A DNA stretch of 64,000 nucleotides from Rhodococcus sp. P1Y (GCF_003641205.1 NZ_CP032762.1:1488001-1552000); one strand, 5' to 3'. Positions 1 through 8,422 are shown, counted from the first letter of the stretch. Notes: generated by a model from the sequence alone, not told the origin. Numbers and translations: made by a program.

Positions 1-1
1 T

Positions 2-439
2 GACGGCGCACTCGTCGTCGCACGATTCGGCCACACCAGCGAGAGCGAGGTGACGAGGGCGGTGGAGAACCTGGAGAAGATCGGCGCACACATCCTCGGT
101 GCCGTGTTCACGATGATGCCGCAGGGCCGTAAGGGTGGGGAGAACTACTCGTACTACTACGAGACGGACAAGTCGATTCCGCACCAGGTGCCGAACCCGG
201 TGACCCCAGGATCGGTCGCCACCCAGTGGGACAGCAAGCCGGCAGAACCACCTGCGTCGCCGTCGCCCACTGCGTACGACAACCGGCCCCCCGCAGTGCC
301 GTCGGCGCCGGAGACCACCGAGAGCGTTCGTTCGACGGCCCGGCCCTCGGGTCCGGCGATCACTCCGACCTCGACACCCGGGTCCGGAGCGGCTCCGCAG
401 AACGGTGTGACTCCGCCATCGCGAAGGTACAAGGACTGA
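2..439 (+). CDS. Polysaccharide biosynthesis tyrosine autokinase (BY-kinase/Wzc-CpsD type), C-terminal part
   Basis: The frame is already open at the left edge, so only about the last 145 residues are present; the GTG at 50 is internal. The first residues (DGALVVARFGHTSESEV) and the stretch GAHILGAVFTMMP match the end of the ParA/MinD-like ATPase domain of bacterial tyrosine kinases. It is followed by a tyrosine cluster, YSYYYET, the usual autophosphorylation site of BY-kinases, and by a Pro/Ser/Thr-rich tail ending RRYKD. Such kinases sit at the cytoplasmic membrane and control polysaccharide chain length and export with a Wzy polymerase. A matching phosphatase lies at 36948-37451 and a polysaccharide locus at 37.6-63.7 kb. 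Domain identity is clear; the substrate is unknown. Confidence 0.85.
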   Translation, partial: DGALVVARFGHTSESEVTRAVENLEKIGAHILGAVFTMMPQGRKGGENYSYYYETDKSIPHQVPNPVTPGSVATQWDSKPAEPPASPSPTAYDNRPPAVPSAPETTESVRSTARPSGPAITPTSTPGSGAAPQNGVTPPSRRYKD

Positions 440-456
440 GCCGTCTCTGTACGTCT

Positions 457-675
457 TCAGAATTCGGGCGTTTCGTCGTTGGCGACGGCCTCGATCCAGT
501 CGACGGTTCGGTCGGTCAACATAGGTTCCCCGACCACCCAGGTGGGTGCGGTGTCGCCGCCGGTTATCGAGAGGATATCGGCGCGGACACCCTCGTCGAC
601 CGGTTCGCCGTTGTGTTCGACGAGCCACTCTCGGGATTCCTGCGTGATCTCGGGCCACCACTGTTCGACGTTCAT
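457..675 (-). CDS. Small conserved-looking hypothetical protein
   Basis: A 72-residue acidic protein starting MNVEQWWPEITQESREWL. I do not recognise a family. Codon use looks normal for the window. A TTG at 705 would add ten residues (GCRETTLAF), but the ATG at 675 gives the more natural start; neither has a strong ribosome-binding site. It converges on the BY-kinase gene, leaving 17 bases between the stops. No membrane segment or signal peptide is visible. The region 676-861 upstream holds nothing I can call. Confidence 0.6.
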   Translation of the reverse strand: MNVEQWWPEITQESREWLVEHNGEPVDEGVRADILSITGGDTAPTWVVGEPMLTDRTVDWIEAVANDETPEF

Positions 676-861
676 GAAGGCCAGTGTTGTCTCTCGGCAC
701 CCCAACGCGCATCAGGGTGAACCCTGAGCCCGCCCGCGGCGACCCTCCGACACATCACCGAAAAATCGACGGAACCGGACGCGCCCCCGCTGCGTCCAAG
801 AGAGTGTAGGGATAGTGCGGTCGGCGAGCGCTAGGGCGTTTGCCTGAGCGGGGGTGCAGGA

Positions 862-1158
862 ATGCTCGAATTCGAGTCGGACTCGTTGCGTGCGTTGTCG
901 TCATCGCTCGTCGACACGGCTGATGCCGTCGCCTTGCTCGACCCGTCACCACCCGTCGACGTAGGGGTAGCCGCGATGCCTCACTCGGCATTCGGTATGG
1001 CAGCGGGACCCTCTGCCGAACCGATCCTCGCCGCCTACCGGGCCACCGCCGACCGACTCAGACACATCGCCGACGCCGCGTCCGCGAGTGCCGACGGATA
1101 CGACGAGGCCGAAGCCACCTTCCGTCATCAACTGCTCGACCTGCGTGGTGAGCTGTGA
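862..1158 (+). CDS. EspC/WXG100-like type VII secretion target protein
   Basis: A 98-residue mostly helical protein with small residues at heptad-like spacing and no signal peptide. Near the C-terminus is YDEAE, which fits the YxxxD/E export signal of type VII (ESX) substrates, following a helix rich in Ala. Size and composition match the EspC/DUF2580 group of ESX-associated proteins. It is the first of four overlapping genes; its TGA overlaps the GTG/ATG start of the DUF1023 protein, so the two are probably co-translated and may form a heterodimeric secretion substrate. Family assignment is by pattern, not by a search. Confidence 0.6.
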   Translation: MLEFESDSLRALSSSLVDTADAVALLDPSPPVDVGVAAMPHSAFGMAAGPSAEPILAAYRATADRLRHIADAASASADGYDEAEATFRHQLLDLRGEL

Positions 1159-2879
1159 TGCCCGCGTCCATCTCCCAGCTTCGGGGCTGGAATCCAACGG
1201 TTTTGGCAGGCGTCGCCGAGGACATCGCGCGGGTCAACAGCATGTTCGACGTGCGGGTTCACCACTCACAACGCGCTATCGACGACGCACTCGTCCATTG
1301 GGAAGGCGATGCGGCAGCGGCAGCGCAGGCCCGTGCGCTCGCCGATCACCTGTCCGGGAGCGAACTCGCCACCGCCGTCGACGCCTACTCCGACGCCTTC
1401 GGAATCGCGGCGCGAGAACTCGATGCCGTGCGCACCTCCGCGCTCACGGTCGTGGACTCCGCTGTGGCCAGGGGCTTCGAGGTGCTCGACGACGGCAGCG
1501 TTGTCGCTCCCACCAGCGCCACCGGAGACGGCGTCGTCGATCTTCTTCTGCAGTCGGACTTCGAGCAGAAGGCCCGCGAGATCGAGGACCAGCTCACACC
1601 GCTTCTCGTTGCCGCAGCCGACACCGACGAGTCCTGCGCAGCGAGGTTGCGAAAAGCCGTCGAGACCGTCCTCGGGCTTCAGCGCGACCCAGGAGCAGCC
1701 CCGCAGCCGGACAGTCCGCAGGTGCGCGCCATCGTCGACGGACACTCCGCCCTCCCCGACGATCCCGCCGCGCTCGCCGATTTCTGGGGCGAGCTGACCC
1801 AGGCCGACAAGGATGGACTCGCCGCGTGGGATCCGACGATCGGCAACCGGGACGGTCTCCCCGCCGTCGACAAGTCTCGGTACAACGCCCTCCTGCTCGC
1901 GACCCTGACCAGCGACGCACGAGACCTGCTCGGCGCAGTCGAGGCCCGTCACCCCGATTGGATGGAAGACCGCAATCTGCCACTCGAAAGCCGCAGCTAC
2001 AGCGGCGAGGACGCCGACCAGTTGCGCGAATACTCCCGGTGGCTCGACGATCGTGACGCCGCAGAAGAAATGGTCGTCGGCTACCAAACCGTGCAGACCC
2101 AGCTCGCCCGCGAGGGCGCCCCGACATTCCTGCTCAACATCGACGACAAGGGCCGCGGCGCACTGGCACTGAACAACCCCGATGTCGCCGCCAACGTTGC
2201 GACGTACGTCCCGGGGACGTCGACGGTGCTCGCATCCATCGGCCGCGACATGACCCGCGCCGAGAACCTCCTCGACACCGCCAATATGGTGAGCCGAGGC
2301 CCCAACTCGGTCATCACGTGGCTGGGATACACCGCCCCGCCGGATCTGCACGACGCCACGTCCGAGAGATTCGCCGACGCCGGAGCCGTTCGCCTCGACC
2401 GCTTCCAGGACGGCCTCCGCGCCGCTCACGAGGGCATGCCGGCGCACAACACCGTCATCGGCCACAGCTACGGCAACACCGTCATCGGCCATGCGATGCG
2501 AGACGGAGCCGCGCTCGACGTGGACGACGTGGTGTTCGTCGGGAGCCACGGCGCGGGAGTGCAGCGGGTGGACGAGCTCACCTTCTACGGCCTCGACCCG
2601 TCGCAGAACGCGCCGCACGTCTACGCAACAGCTGGACCGGGGGACTGGACGGCCGACATCGCCCCCGACGTACACGGAAGCAACCCCGCCGCACCGTACT
2701 TCGGAGCGACGACCTTCAGCACGGGAGATACGGGGCCGTCCTCGCACGACAACTACTTCGACCGGGGAAATCAGGCTCTCGACGCGATGGGCGCGATCAT
2801 CGTCGGCAGGGGCACAGCGGGCATGGGGTCGGGCGGCAGCGACGGGCGTGACATCGTGGACTGGGGTGGAAGCGAATGA
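1158..2879 (+). CDS. DUF1023 alpha/beta-hydrolase with WXG-like N-terminal helical domain
   Basis: 573 residues from the ATG at 1158; the GTG at 1155 is in frame and also possible. The first ~100 residues form Ala-rich helices with a WEG motif (HWEGDAAAAAQ), as in the helical N-termini of type VII substrates. The C-terminal ~250 residues are an alpha/beta-hydrolase domain of the DUF1023 type with nucleophile elbow GHSYG (Ser about residue 437). No Sec signal is present. Partners are the EspC-like protein upstream and the unknown protein at 2876, which overlaps by four bases. A secreted lipase/esterase-like effector is a reasonable inference; the substrate is unknown. Confidence 0.8.
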   Translation: MPASISQLRGWNPTVLAGVAEDIARVNSMFDVRVHHSQRAIDDALVHWEGDAAAAAQARALADHLSGSELATAVDAYSDAFGIAARELDAVRTSALTVVDSAVARGFEVLDDGSVVAPTSATGDGVVDLLLQSDFEQKAREIEDQLTPLLVAAADTDESCAARLRKAVETVLGLQRDPGAAPQPDSPQVRAIVDGHSALPDDPAALADFWGELTQADKDGLAAWDPTIGNRDGLPAVDKSRYNALLLATLTSDARDLLGAVEARHPDWMEDRNLPLESRSYSGEDADQLREYSRWLDDRDAAEEMVVGYQTVQTQLAREGAPTFLLNIDDKGRGALALNNPDVAANVATYVPGTSTVLASIGRDMTRAENLLDTANMVSRGPNSVITWLGYTAPPDLHDATSERFADAGAVRLDRFQDGLRAAHEGMPAHNTVIGHSYGNTVIGHAMRDGAALDVDDVVFVGSHGAGVQRVDELTFYGLDPSQNAPHVYATAGPGDWTADIAPDVHGSNPAAPYFGATTFSTGDTGPSSHDNYFDRGNQALDAMGAIIVGRGTAGMGSGGSDGRDIVDWGGSE

Positions 2880-3340
2880 ACGAACAGCTGAGTCCGCTGG
2901 AGGCACAGAACTTTTCGTTCGACTTGCTGGAGAATTCACTGGCCGTCCTCCCGGCGGGCGCACGGTTGGACCGCGTCCACCCGGACTTTCCCCATGCACA
3001 GCTGAGTTTCGCGAAGTTCGAACCGAGCTACGACGACAACACGACGATCGACGGGCCCCATCGGTTTTCGGTTGCGTTCTGGGTGGTGGGCGGCGGCGAC
3101 GGCCGAGCCGCGCTGGAGCGGTTGGTTCGACGATGGACCAGTTGGGGTTGGTTCGTCGACGACCGATCCGGCGGCGATCTCGGATTCGTGCGGGCCACGT
3201 CCTTCGACGGTTACCGCCTGGTGGCGAGGCTCAGCATGGATGGCGAAGTGAGCCTGGGTGTTTCGTCGCCGAGTTTCCCATTCGAGAATTGTGAACGACC
3301 GGGCCAGACATACGCCCCCGGTGTGATCCTGCAGTCGTGA
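2876..3340 (+). CDS. Hypothetical protein of the type VII-like operon
   Basis: 154 residues starting MNEQLSPLEAQNFSF, overlapping the DUF1023 gene by ATGA and followed by a GTGA overlap, so expression is surely coupled. No signal peptide, membrane segment or known catalytic motif is visible. The middle (FSVAFWVVGGGDGRAALERL) looks like a soluble alpha/beta fold. Its place directly after a putative secreted hydrolase would suit a chaperone or immunity protein, but the sequence itself does not show this. Confidence 0.7.
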   Translation: MNEQLSPLEAQNFSFDLLENSLAVLPAGARLDRVHPDFPHAQLSFAKFEPSYDDNTTIDGPHRFSVAFWVVGGGDGRAALERLVRRWTSWGWFVDDRSGGDLGFVRATSFDGYRLVARLSMDGEVSLGVSSPSFPFENCERPGQTYAPGVILQS

Positions 3341-3696
3341 CCGCAGGCCGTGAGGAGGAGGAGCTGACGGCCAAGGCCGCTCGCATCCACCGGGCGCTTC
3401 AGACAATCAGAGGCATAGCCCGATCGGGAGGCGGCGAGGTCCGAATCGAGGTGGACGTCGACGGACGAATCACCGATCTAGTTCTGAGTGAATCTTTTTC
3501 GGCGATATCCGCGGACGTGATCGTGCAAACTCACGCATCCGCGCTCGACGAGGCCACCCGTGCCGCCGGGGACATCAAGCGGGAGTTACTCGAAGACCCG
3601 CGCGTGAGCGCGCTGGTCGACCGAACTACTGCGGCCAGGCCTACGTATCCCACAACGGACCTGAGGCAGCCGCCGTCGATCTACGATCGCTGGTGA
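3337..3696 (+). CDS. YbaB/EbfC-family-like protein
   Basis: 119 residues from a GTG that overlaps the preceding stop (GTGA). The pattern of an N-terminal helix (KAARIHRALQTIRGIARSG), beta strands (VRIEVDVDGRITDLVLSESF) and a C-terminal helix with basic and acidic residues matches YbaB/EbfC nucleoid-associated proteins. In mycolic-acid bacteria YbaB-like proteins are often the last gene of WXG100/EspC-type operons, as here. Role in DNA binding is not proven; it may act as a scaffold or chaperone. It ends 28 bases before the convergent serine-hydrolase gene. Confidence 0.75.
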   Translation: MTAGREEEELTAKAARIHRALQTIRGIARSGGGEVRIEVDVDGRITDLVLSESFSAISADVIVQTHASALDEATRAAGDIKRELLEDPRVSALVDRTTAARPTYPTTDLRQPPSIYDRW

Positions 3697-3724
3697 CCCA
3701 TGGTCGCGGTCTTAGCTTTCGGAA

Positions 3725-4528
3725 CTATCCGCGCGGGGCGTTCCCGGAACCGCCGATGAGCCCGGCCAACCACTGGTCGATGTCCGGCAGCACCGGTGCG
3801 GGCAGCGGCGCGGGCGGTGGCGTCAGGTCGAACGACCCAAGGGCGTCGAGAACGTCCTGAGTCTGCGCCGACGGCGGACCGTACGTGTTGGCGGCCACCG
3901 AGAATTCGTCGCCGATCGATGCGGAGGCAACCACGCTGGAACTGTCGTCGGCCCATCCCCACTTGGTGCCGGTCGAATCTGCCAATTCGCCAGTGCCCCA
4001 ATCTTGATTCGTTCCGTCGGCAGCGACCGGGGCCGACGAGTTCATCCATCTCAGGACGGGACTGGACGGATCGGAGCGCTTCTTGGCCTCGAGGAACGTC
4101 ACGGTGTCGGCTGTGCTGGTGTACGAGCTGCCCCAGAATCCGCCGCGCGAGGTCGATGTGAGTCCGTACTCGGCGGCAGTGGCGTCGATGGCCTGCGGGT
4201 ACTTCGAATCGAGTGTGGAGGCGGCGCCGTCGTCGCTCAACTGGACCATTCGCGCGGCCGCGTCGAGGTCGGCAGGCGACCCGTCACCGTGGCGCACTGC
4301 ATAATCCGCCATGTACAGCTTGACCGTCGACAGACCCGGCCGAGCTTCGTTCTCGTTCCCGGTACCCACACGCAGACCCGTCGGGGAATGCACGAAGGAC
4401 AGCGACGTCCGAGACGGCACGTCGGCGAAATCGCCGGGTACTGGAAGCGCCGACGCCGGAGCTGCACAGACCAACGCGGTGAGAATGGAACCGGACGCGA
4501 GAAGCAGGCAGCGTCTGACAGCGGGCAA
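3725..4528 (-). CDS. Exported serine-hydrolase-like protein with altered beta-lactamase/PBP motifs
   Basis: 267 residues from a TTG start at 4528, chosen because GAGGAG lies six bases upstream and a Sec signal (RRCLLLASGSILTALVCAAP...ASA) follows directly; no ATG or GTG gives this N-terminus. The mature part carries S67-T-V-K70, S98-D-D100 and K189-W-G191, spaced like the SxxK, SxN and KTG motifs of class A beta-lactamases and penicillin-binding proteins. The second and third motifs are changed (Asn to Asp, Thr to Trp), so activity may be lost or different. The C-terminus is Pro-rich and ends near a Trp-containing helix. It may bind cell wall. Four GTTGTRA-like sites lie upstream (4616-4679). 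Confidence 0.7.
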   Translation of the reverse strand: MPAVRRCLLLASGSILTALVCAAPASALPVPGDFADVPSRTSLSFVHSPTGLRVGTGNENEARPGLSTVKLYMADYAVRHGDGSPADLDAAARMVQLSDDGAASTLDSKYPQAIDATAAEYGLTSTSRGGFWGSSYTSTADTVTFLEAKKRSDPSSPVLRWMNSSAPVAADGTNQDWGTGELADSTGTKWGWADDSSSVVASASIGDEFSVAANTYGPPSAQTQDVLDALGSFDLTPPPAPLPAPVLPDIDQWLAGLIGGSGNAPRG

Positions 4529-4615
4529 GGGGAACTCCTCATGTGCGGCGGTACCGACGAAAGGACGGCCCTGTCCGGTTTGTACCCCCTGCGCGCAGTG
4601 TCCAATCCTGGTCCG

Positions 4616-4679
4616 TTCACAACGGAGTTGCGCGTTTACAACCAAGATTTCGGTTGTGAACGGATATTTCAGTTGTAAG
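4616..4679. promoter_or_regulatory. Array of four GTTGTRA-like sites upstream of the serine-hydrolase-like gene
   Basis: TTCACAAC (4616-4623), TTTACAACC (4635-4643), GGTTGTGAA (4652-4660) and AGTTGTAAG (4671-4679) occur at 17-19 base steps. The first two are in the opposite orientation to the last two, giving a symmetric array centred near 4647. It lies 88 bases upstream of the minus-strand start at 4528. Spacing near two helical turns suggests cooperative binding of a dimeric regulator; the protein is not identified. Related sites occur at 39066 and 53045-53077. Confidence 0.5.
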
Positions 4680-4716
4680 CACGGGCGCTGATCCACAGAT
4701 GGCATCCGCCCCGATC

Positions 4717-4768
4717 TACCCCCCCTGTTGTGCGCCCACAGCCCCTCAGAGCGCACATCGTGGGAGTA
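4717..4768. repeat. Hairpin repeat, GTTGTGCGC family (decayed copy)
   Basis: Left arm begins TACCCCCCCTGTTGTGCGC, right arm reads GCGCACATCGTGGGAGTA. The arms pair with a few mismatches. It resembles the better hairpin at 8335-8385. It lies in the 298-base gap between the nitroreductase-like gene and the serine-hydrolase-like gene, both on the minus strand, and may be the terminator of the former. Confidence 0.5.
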
Positions 4769-4826
4769 AATTGCCGAGCCTGGGAGTTCGATCACCGAAT
4801 CGAGGACATCCGGGACTTGCCGTGAC

Positions 4827-5168
4827 CTACGTTCGGTCGAGGGTGATCTTGACGAATACGCCTGCGCCCTTCTTGTGCGCGACGGCGTGGCCCGTGCGAG
4901 TGGCGCCGCCCAAGTCGATTCGGATCGGACCGCCATCGGGGTAGAAGTTCCGCCACCAGCTCTTCTTGTCGGGAAAAGCCACTCCGATGGTCACCTCGTC
5001 ACCGCGTTGCTTGTAGCCGACGGGGATGCTGAACTCCTCGCCCGACTTTCGCCCGGTGTACGTGATCTCGGTGATCGCGCCACCGATGTACTTGCCGATG
5101 ACCGGGGCCTTGATCAGCGGCCGCACGAGAGCGTTGAAACTAGCGGCTGCACGCTGGAATGTGTTCAC
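4827..5168 (-). CDS. Nitroreductase/quinone-reductase family (deazaflavin-dependent, DUF385-like)
   Basis: 113 residues. The motif ITYTGRKSGEEFSIPVGY and the following GDEVTIGVAFPDKKSWWRN are typical of the F420/deazaflavin-dependent nitroreductase (Ddn, FDOR) family, in which TGRKSG contacts the cofactor and the WWRN region packs around it. Length is close to the short members of the family. The likely role is F420H2-dependent reduction of a small quinone- or nitro-like substrate in the cytoplasm or at the membrane face. The N-terminal helix with hydrophobic faces may peripherally attach to membrane. It stands alone. Confidence 0.8.
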   Translation of the reverse strand: MNTFQRAAASFNALVRPLIKAPVIGKYIGGAITEITYTGRKSGEEFSIPVGYKQRGDEVTIGVAFPDKKSWWRNFYPDGGPIRIDLGGATRTGHAVAHKKGAGVFVKITLDRT

Positions 5169-5270
5169 GCGTCCGATCGTGCCACTATCGCCTCTCTCCT
5201 GCCGGGTTCGAGGTTGTGCAGCGGATTCACAGACGCTGGAGTGATCCGGGGGTAACGGTATGTTGTTTCG

Positions 5271-6650
5271 GTGCGCGAACTAAGTCCTCGTCGAGCTGGA
5301 GTATGGGCCGATGCCCTGACGATCGTGTCCATCGTCGCGATCGGAGTGTGCGTGGCGGCCATCGTGGAGAGGGTGTCGCCGGCGGACGCACCCACGGCCG
5401 CCGTCGCCGCTGAGTCGACGCCCCAATCCGAGCCCGAGCCTTCGCCGGAGCCCGAGCCGGTGGACACGACCTACCGAACGCCGGAGGTGGCATTCCCGAC
5501 GACCATTCCCGGGTGCGACGTCGTGGAGCCGCCGTCCGTGGAGAGCGCGACATTGTCGGCATCGTTCACCAGTGAGGACGTCTACGACAATCCGCAGTAC
5601 CCGTGGTACTCGGGTCCGCGATCGGTAATGATGACGAGGGCTGTGGCGGACGCGCTGCCGGACGGCGTCGACGTGCTCTTCGGCAGCCACCGAGAATCGT
5701 TGACATTCCAACCGATCCCGATGGCGTCGACAGAGCCGGGAGAGCCGCTGCCGCAGGGCTTTGCATCCGCATCGGGTGAAGTGGGGCGCGGCGACTCCCT
5801 GGGCCAGCTAGCCGTTTCGGTGTCTCAGGGAGACGGGGTCGTTCCTCCGTGCGTCGCCGGTTCGGTGACCGAACGTTCGAGGGCCGCCGACGGAACCGTC
5901 ATGGATGCCAACGAGTCCTGGTACGAATTCGGGCCTGACAGAACCACTTTCCGGTCTGTCGTCGCCTACGCTCCCGACGGTTCGCAGATCTCCGCGACGT
6001 CCTCCGATGCCACGGGATTTCAGTCGACCAACACCGGTGAACGAGACACCGTCCTCACCGTCGACGAGTTGAAAGCCATAGCGGCGCTGCCGGAGCTGAG
6101 GGTGACCGCCGCAGTGCCAGCTGATACCCCCGAACCTGTTGGTGGATGCGACAACTCGTTCGGCTACTTCTCGGGCGATCAGACGATCGACGCCGCGTCG
6201 GCAGCGGCATTGAACAGTGCACTGGACGGGGTCGACGTCGGCCAGCGGTTCGAACCCAAGTTGGGCACGTTGATGCTGGCGGACTTCGAAACCGGAGTGG
6301 TGTGCACCCGTGCCGACGTGCTGGGCACGGGCGCGGACGTATCCATCTCGATCCGCGGCGGCCAGGCGCTACCCACTGTGCCGAGCGTGTACGACCCTGC
6401 CTATCCGGGCCGCCCGCTCGAGACGGAGATGCTCGACGGTGGAGCCGTGATGCAGGTGGAAGAGTCGAAATACTCGTATTCGCCTGCGGCGGAGGGAGGT
6501 CCAACCGGGGGAATGCGACGATCGGTCATCGTGACCTATCCATCGGGTACGCAGGTGGAAGTGCGGTCGCACGCCGAGAACCCGGACGAACCGCTCGGTG
6601 TGGACACCCTGCGCACTATCGCCATGACCGACGGGCTGGACATTCTGTGA
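5271..6650 (+). CDS. Membrane-anchored extracytoplasmic hypothetical protein
   Basis: 459 residues from GTG 5271. One N-terminal membrane helix (ALTIVSIVAIGVCVAAIV), then an acidic Pro/Glu linker (SEPEPSPEPEPV) and a large extracytoplasmic region with two halves that both start near a conserved Cys (IPGCDVV and VGGCDNSFGYF), suggesting an internal duplication. I do not recognise a family. There is no ribosome-binding site; TATGTT lies 6-11 bases upstream, so the transcript is probably leaderless. The stop overlaps the GTG of the beta-propeller gene downstream, so the two membrane proteins are likely made together. Confidence 0.75.
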   Translation: MRELSPRRAGVWADALTIVSIVAIGVCVAAIVERVSPADAPTAAVAAESTPQSEPEPSPEPEPVDTTYRTPEVAFPTTIPGCDVVEPPSVESATLSASFTSEDVYDNPQYPWYSGPRSVMMTRAVADALPDGVDVLFGSHRESLTFQPIPMASTEPGEPLPQGFASASGEVGRGDSLGQLAVSVSQGDGVVPPCVAGSVTERSRAADGTVMDANESWYEFGPDRTTFRSVVAYAPDGSQISATSSDATGFQSTNTGERDTVLTVDELKAIAALPELRVTAAVPADTPEPVGGCDNSFGYFSGDQTIDAASAAALNSALDGVDVGQRFEPKLGTLMLADFETGVVCTRADVLGTGADVSISIRGGQALPTVPSVYDPAYPGRPLETEMLDGGAVMQVEESKYSYSPAAEGGPTGGMRRSVIVTYPSGTQVEVRSHAENPDEPLGVDTLRTIAMTDGLDIL

Positions 6651-7960
6651 ACACACGCCTGGTGGTGACAGCGGTGGCGGCTGCGGTAAGCGTCGGCGCG
6701 GCGGTGATATTGGTGAGCACGGCGCCACGGGAGGCGGAGCCCGGTGCACAGCCGACCCCCACGTCCCCCGGTGCGGTGTGGACCCTCGCCGCGAGCGATG
6801 TGCTCGGCAACGAGTTCGCTACCTTCGAGGATCCGGTGGGCGCGCGATTCGGTGACGTGAAGGGTGGCGTCGTCGATGCAGGTGACGTCCTCGTCGCCAA
6901 GGTCGGTCTGACGAACCAGGAGACCAGGGAGTTCGAGCAGTCCGAGCTGGTCGGGTTCGACGCGGCGACAGGTGACGTGCGATGGACCTCGTCCGCTGAC
7001 GGCGTGGAAAGCTGTTCGACGTCTCTCCTCGATGGACTGTTGTTGTGCCGCAGTGGAAGCGACATCGTCACGGTGGACACAACCGATGGCGAGATTGCCC
7101 GTCATCCCACCGAATGGAACATCTACAGCGTCAGCACCGACGGCACCGACATCTATGTGATGGAGGGCGAGGTCGACGGTACTTCGACGAGAATCCACCG
7201 CGGAACACTCGACGCGCCCGATTCGCGATGGTCACTGACGATGGAGGACGCCTATTTCGGGATGGACACGTACGGCGACATGATCGAGTTCGTCGGAGGC
7301 GTCGGCGTCACGAAGTTCTTGTCGTCGACAACGGTGTTCGATCCCGAGACCGGCGAGATTCTGTCGACGTTCGGTTTACCCGACTGTGTGCGAGCGCAAT
7401 CCGTGCGCGGAGACCAAGTGCATCTGGTGCTCGGTCGGCACTGCAGTGACCTGTTCGAATATCGCACTGACGTGGTCGATGCAGAAGGCAAGGTCCTCGC
7501 GACGGTCGACGCGGAGGCGTGGCAACAAACGTTGATCGACGCTCCGACCGATCCACAAGATCCGATCGTGTTGAACGGCAGAGCATTCGACCCGGTGTCT
7601 GGTCGTGAGCTCTGGTCGGGAGACCGGTACGGAATCTCGAGCGACATCGCGATCGTCGGCGACGTCGTTCTGGCTGGTGACGCCCCAGCGCTCGACCTGC
7701 ACACCGGTGAGCCCGCGTGGCCGGAGGACACCGAGCCACTGCTCGATACCCCGGACGTCCTGTACGACGGCGAGGTCTGGGTGAGGGGGTGGATGAGCGA
7801 CATCGTGTCGATCGATCCCGCCACAGGTGCGCGTCGGGCATCGGTGTCGATCGAAGGTCTGCTCGGTAATACTCGGGGCCGGTCCGAGCAGGTCGCACTC
7901 CTCGGCGTCCGCGACGGTGTCGTCGTCGTCAACGAGACGCGGCTCAATCTCGTTCGCTGA
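6647..7960 (+). CDS. Membrane-anchored PQQ/BamB-like beta-propeller protein
   Basis: 437 residues from a GTG overlapping the upstream stop (GTGA). The N-terminal segment LVVTAVAAAVSVGAAVILV is a signal anchor. The rest has repeated strands with the pattern 'GFDAATGDVRWTS', 'TVDTTDGEI', 'FDPETGEILSTF', 'AFDPVSGRELWSG', 'SIDPATGARR', which are blades of a PQQ-like/BamB beta-propeller. Paired Cys residues may form disulphides, as expected outside the membrane. It probably acts as a binding or scaffold partner of the upstream protein. The frame stays open far upstream of 6647, but that part has no coding character. Confidence 0.8.
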   Translation: MNTRLVVTAVAAAVSVGAAVILVSTAPREAEPGAQPTPTSPGAVWTLAASDVLGNEFATFEDPVGARFGDVKGGVVDAGDVLVAKVGLTNQETREFEQSELVGFDAATGDVRWTSSADGVESCSTSLLDGLLLCRSGSDIVTVDTTDGEIARHPTEWNIYSVSTDGTDIYVMEGEVDGTSTRIHRGTLDAPDSRWSLTMEDAYFGMDTYGDMIEFVGGVGVTKFLSSTTVFDPETGEILSTFGLPDCVRAQSVRGDQVHLVLGRHCSDLFEYRTDVVDAEGKVLATVDAEAWQQTLIDAPTDPQDPIVLNGRAFDPVSGRELWSGDRYGISSDIAIVGDVVLAGDAPALDLHTGEPAWPEDTEPLLDTPDVLYDGEVWVRGWMSDIVSIDPATGARRASVSIEGLLGNTRGRSEQVALLGVRDGVVVVNETRLNLVR

Positions 7961-7994
7961 GTCATGGACAAGTAAAGAAGGGTATCGGTCGTCC

Positions 7995-8312
7995 TCAGCT
8001 GACCAGGGAGCTCACGAAACGGTAGGCCTCGACGGTCAGGTCGTTCCATAGTTCGGGTGCCGGACCGGCGGGCACCTCGGCCCATTCCCGCATCGTGCGC
8101 TCGCCCATCGTCACCTGATGTCCTAGGCCGTCGGCGTCGAGTTCGGCGATGCGATCGTGGGGAAGTTTGACGATCAACGTGTCGTTGTGACCGACGAAGG
8201 CGAACACCTTGCCCTCACACCGGAGTGCGGGGCTTCGGAACATGGTGCCGACATCTGCGGTGAGCCCGAGCGAGCGGCAGTGATGCAACAAATCATCGAT
8301 CGGTGAGCTCAT
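7995..8312 (-). CDS. TfoX/YjbR-like small protein
   Basis: 105 residues. The pattern of an N-terminal helix, MFRSPALRCEGKVFAFV, then DTLIVKLPHDRIAEL and MREWAEVP resembles the TfoX-N/YjbR (MmcQ) group of small cytoplasmic proteins, often annotated as DNA-binding but of unclear function. No catalytic residues are evident. It is downstream of the transglutaminase gene on the same strand, separated by two strong hairpins (8335-8385 and 8423-8478), so it is probably transcribed separately. Confidence 0.7.
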   Translation of the reverse strand: MSSPIDDLLHHCRSLGLTADVGTMFRSPALRCEGKVFAFVGHNDTLIVKLPHDRIAELDADGLGHQVTMGERTMREWAEVPAGPAPELWNDLTVEAYRFVSSLVS

Positions 8313-8334
8313 GGACGACCTCCTGAGGCGAATT

Positions 8335-8385
8335 TACCCCCGCGTTGTGCGCTGAACCACCCGATACGCGCACAACGTGGGGGTA
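8335..8385. repeat. Hairpin repeat, GTTGTGCGC family
   Basis: Arms TACCCCCGCGTTGTGCGC (8335-8352) and GCGCACAACGTGGGGGTA (8368-8385) pair over 18 bases with one mismatch around a 15-base loop. It lies immediately upstream of the TfoX/YjbR-like start. The first arm is near-identical to that at 4717, which makes this a dispersed family and not a chance terminator. Confidence 0.7.
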
Positions 8386-8422
8386 GATTTCGTCGTCCGG
8401 ACCCGCTGCGCTCCTGGTTCGT

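Noticed and set aside
1266..2999. Long open frame on the minus strand opposite the DUF1023 gene (577 codons)
   Set aside because: It is the antisense shadow of a high-GC gene: low-complexity Arg/Gly/Val-rich translation without any domain, while the plus-strand frame has a clear hydrolase domain.
6146..6646. 5' extension of the beta-propeller frame
   Set aside because: It overlaps the end of the preceding gene and translates to Arg/Gly-rich nonsense; GTG 6647 starts directly at a signal anchor.
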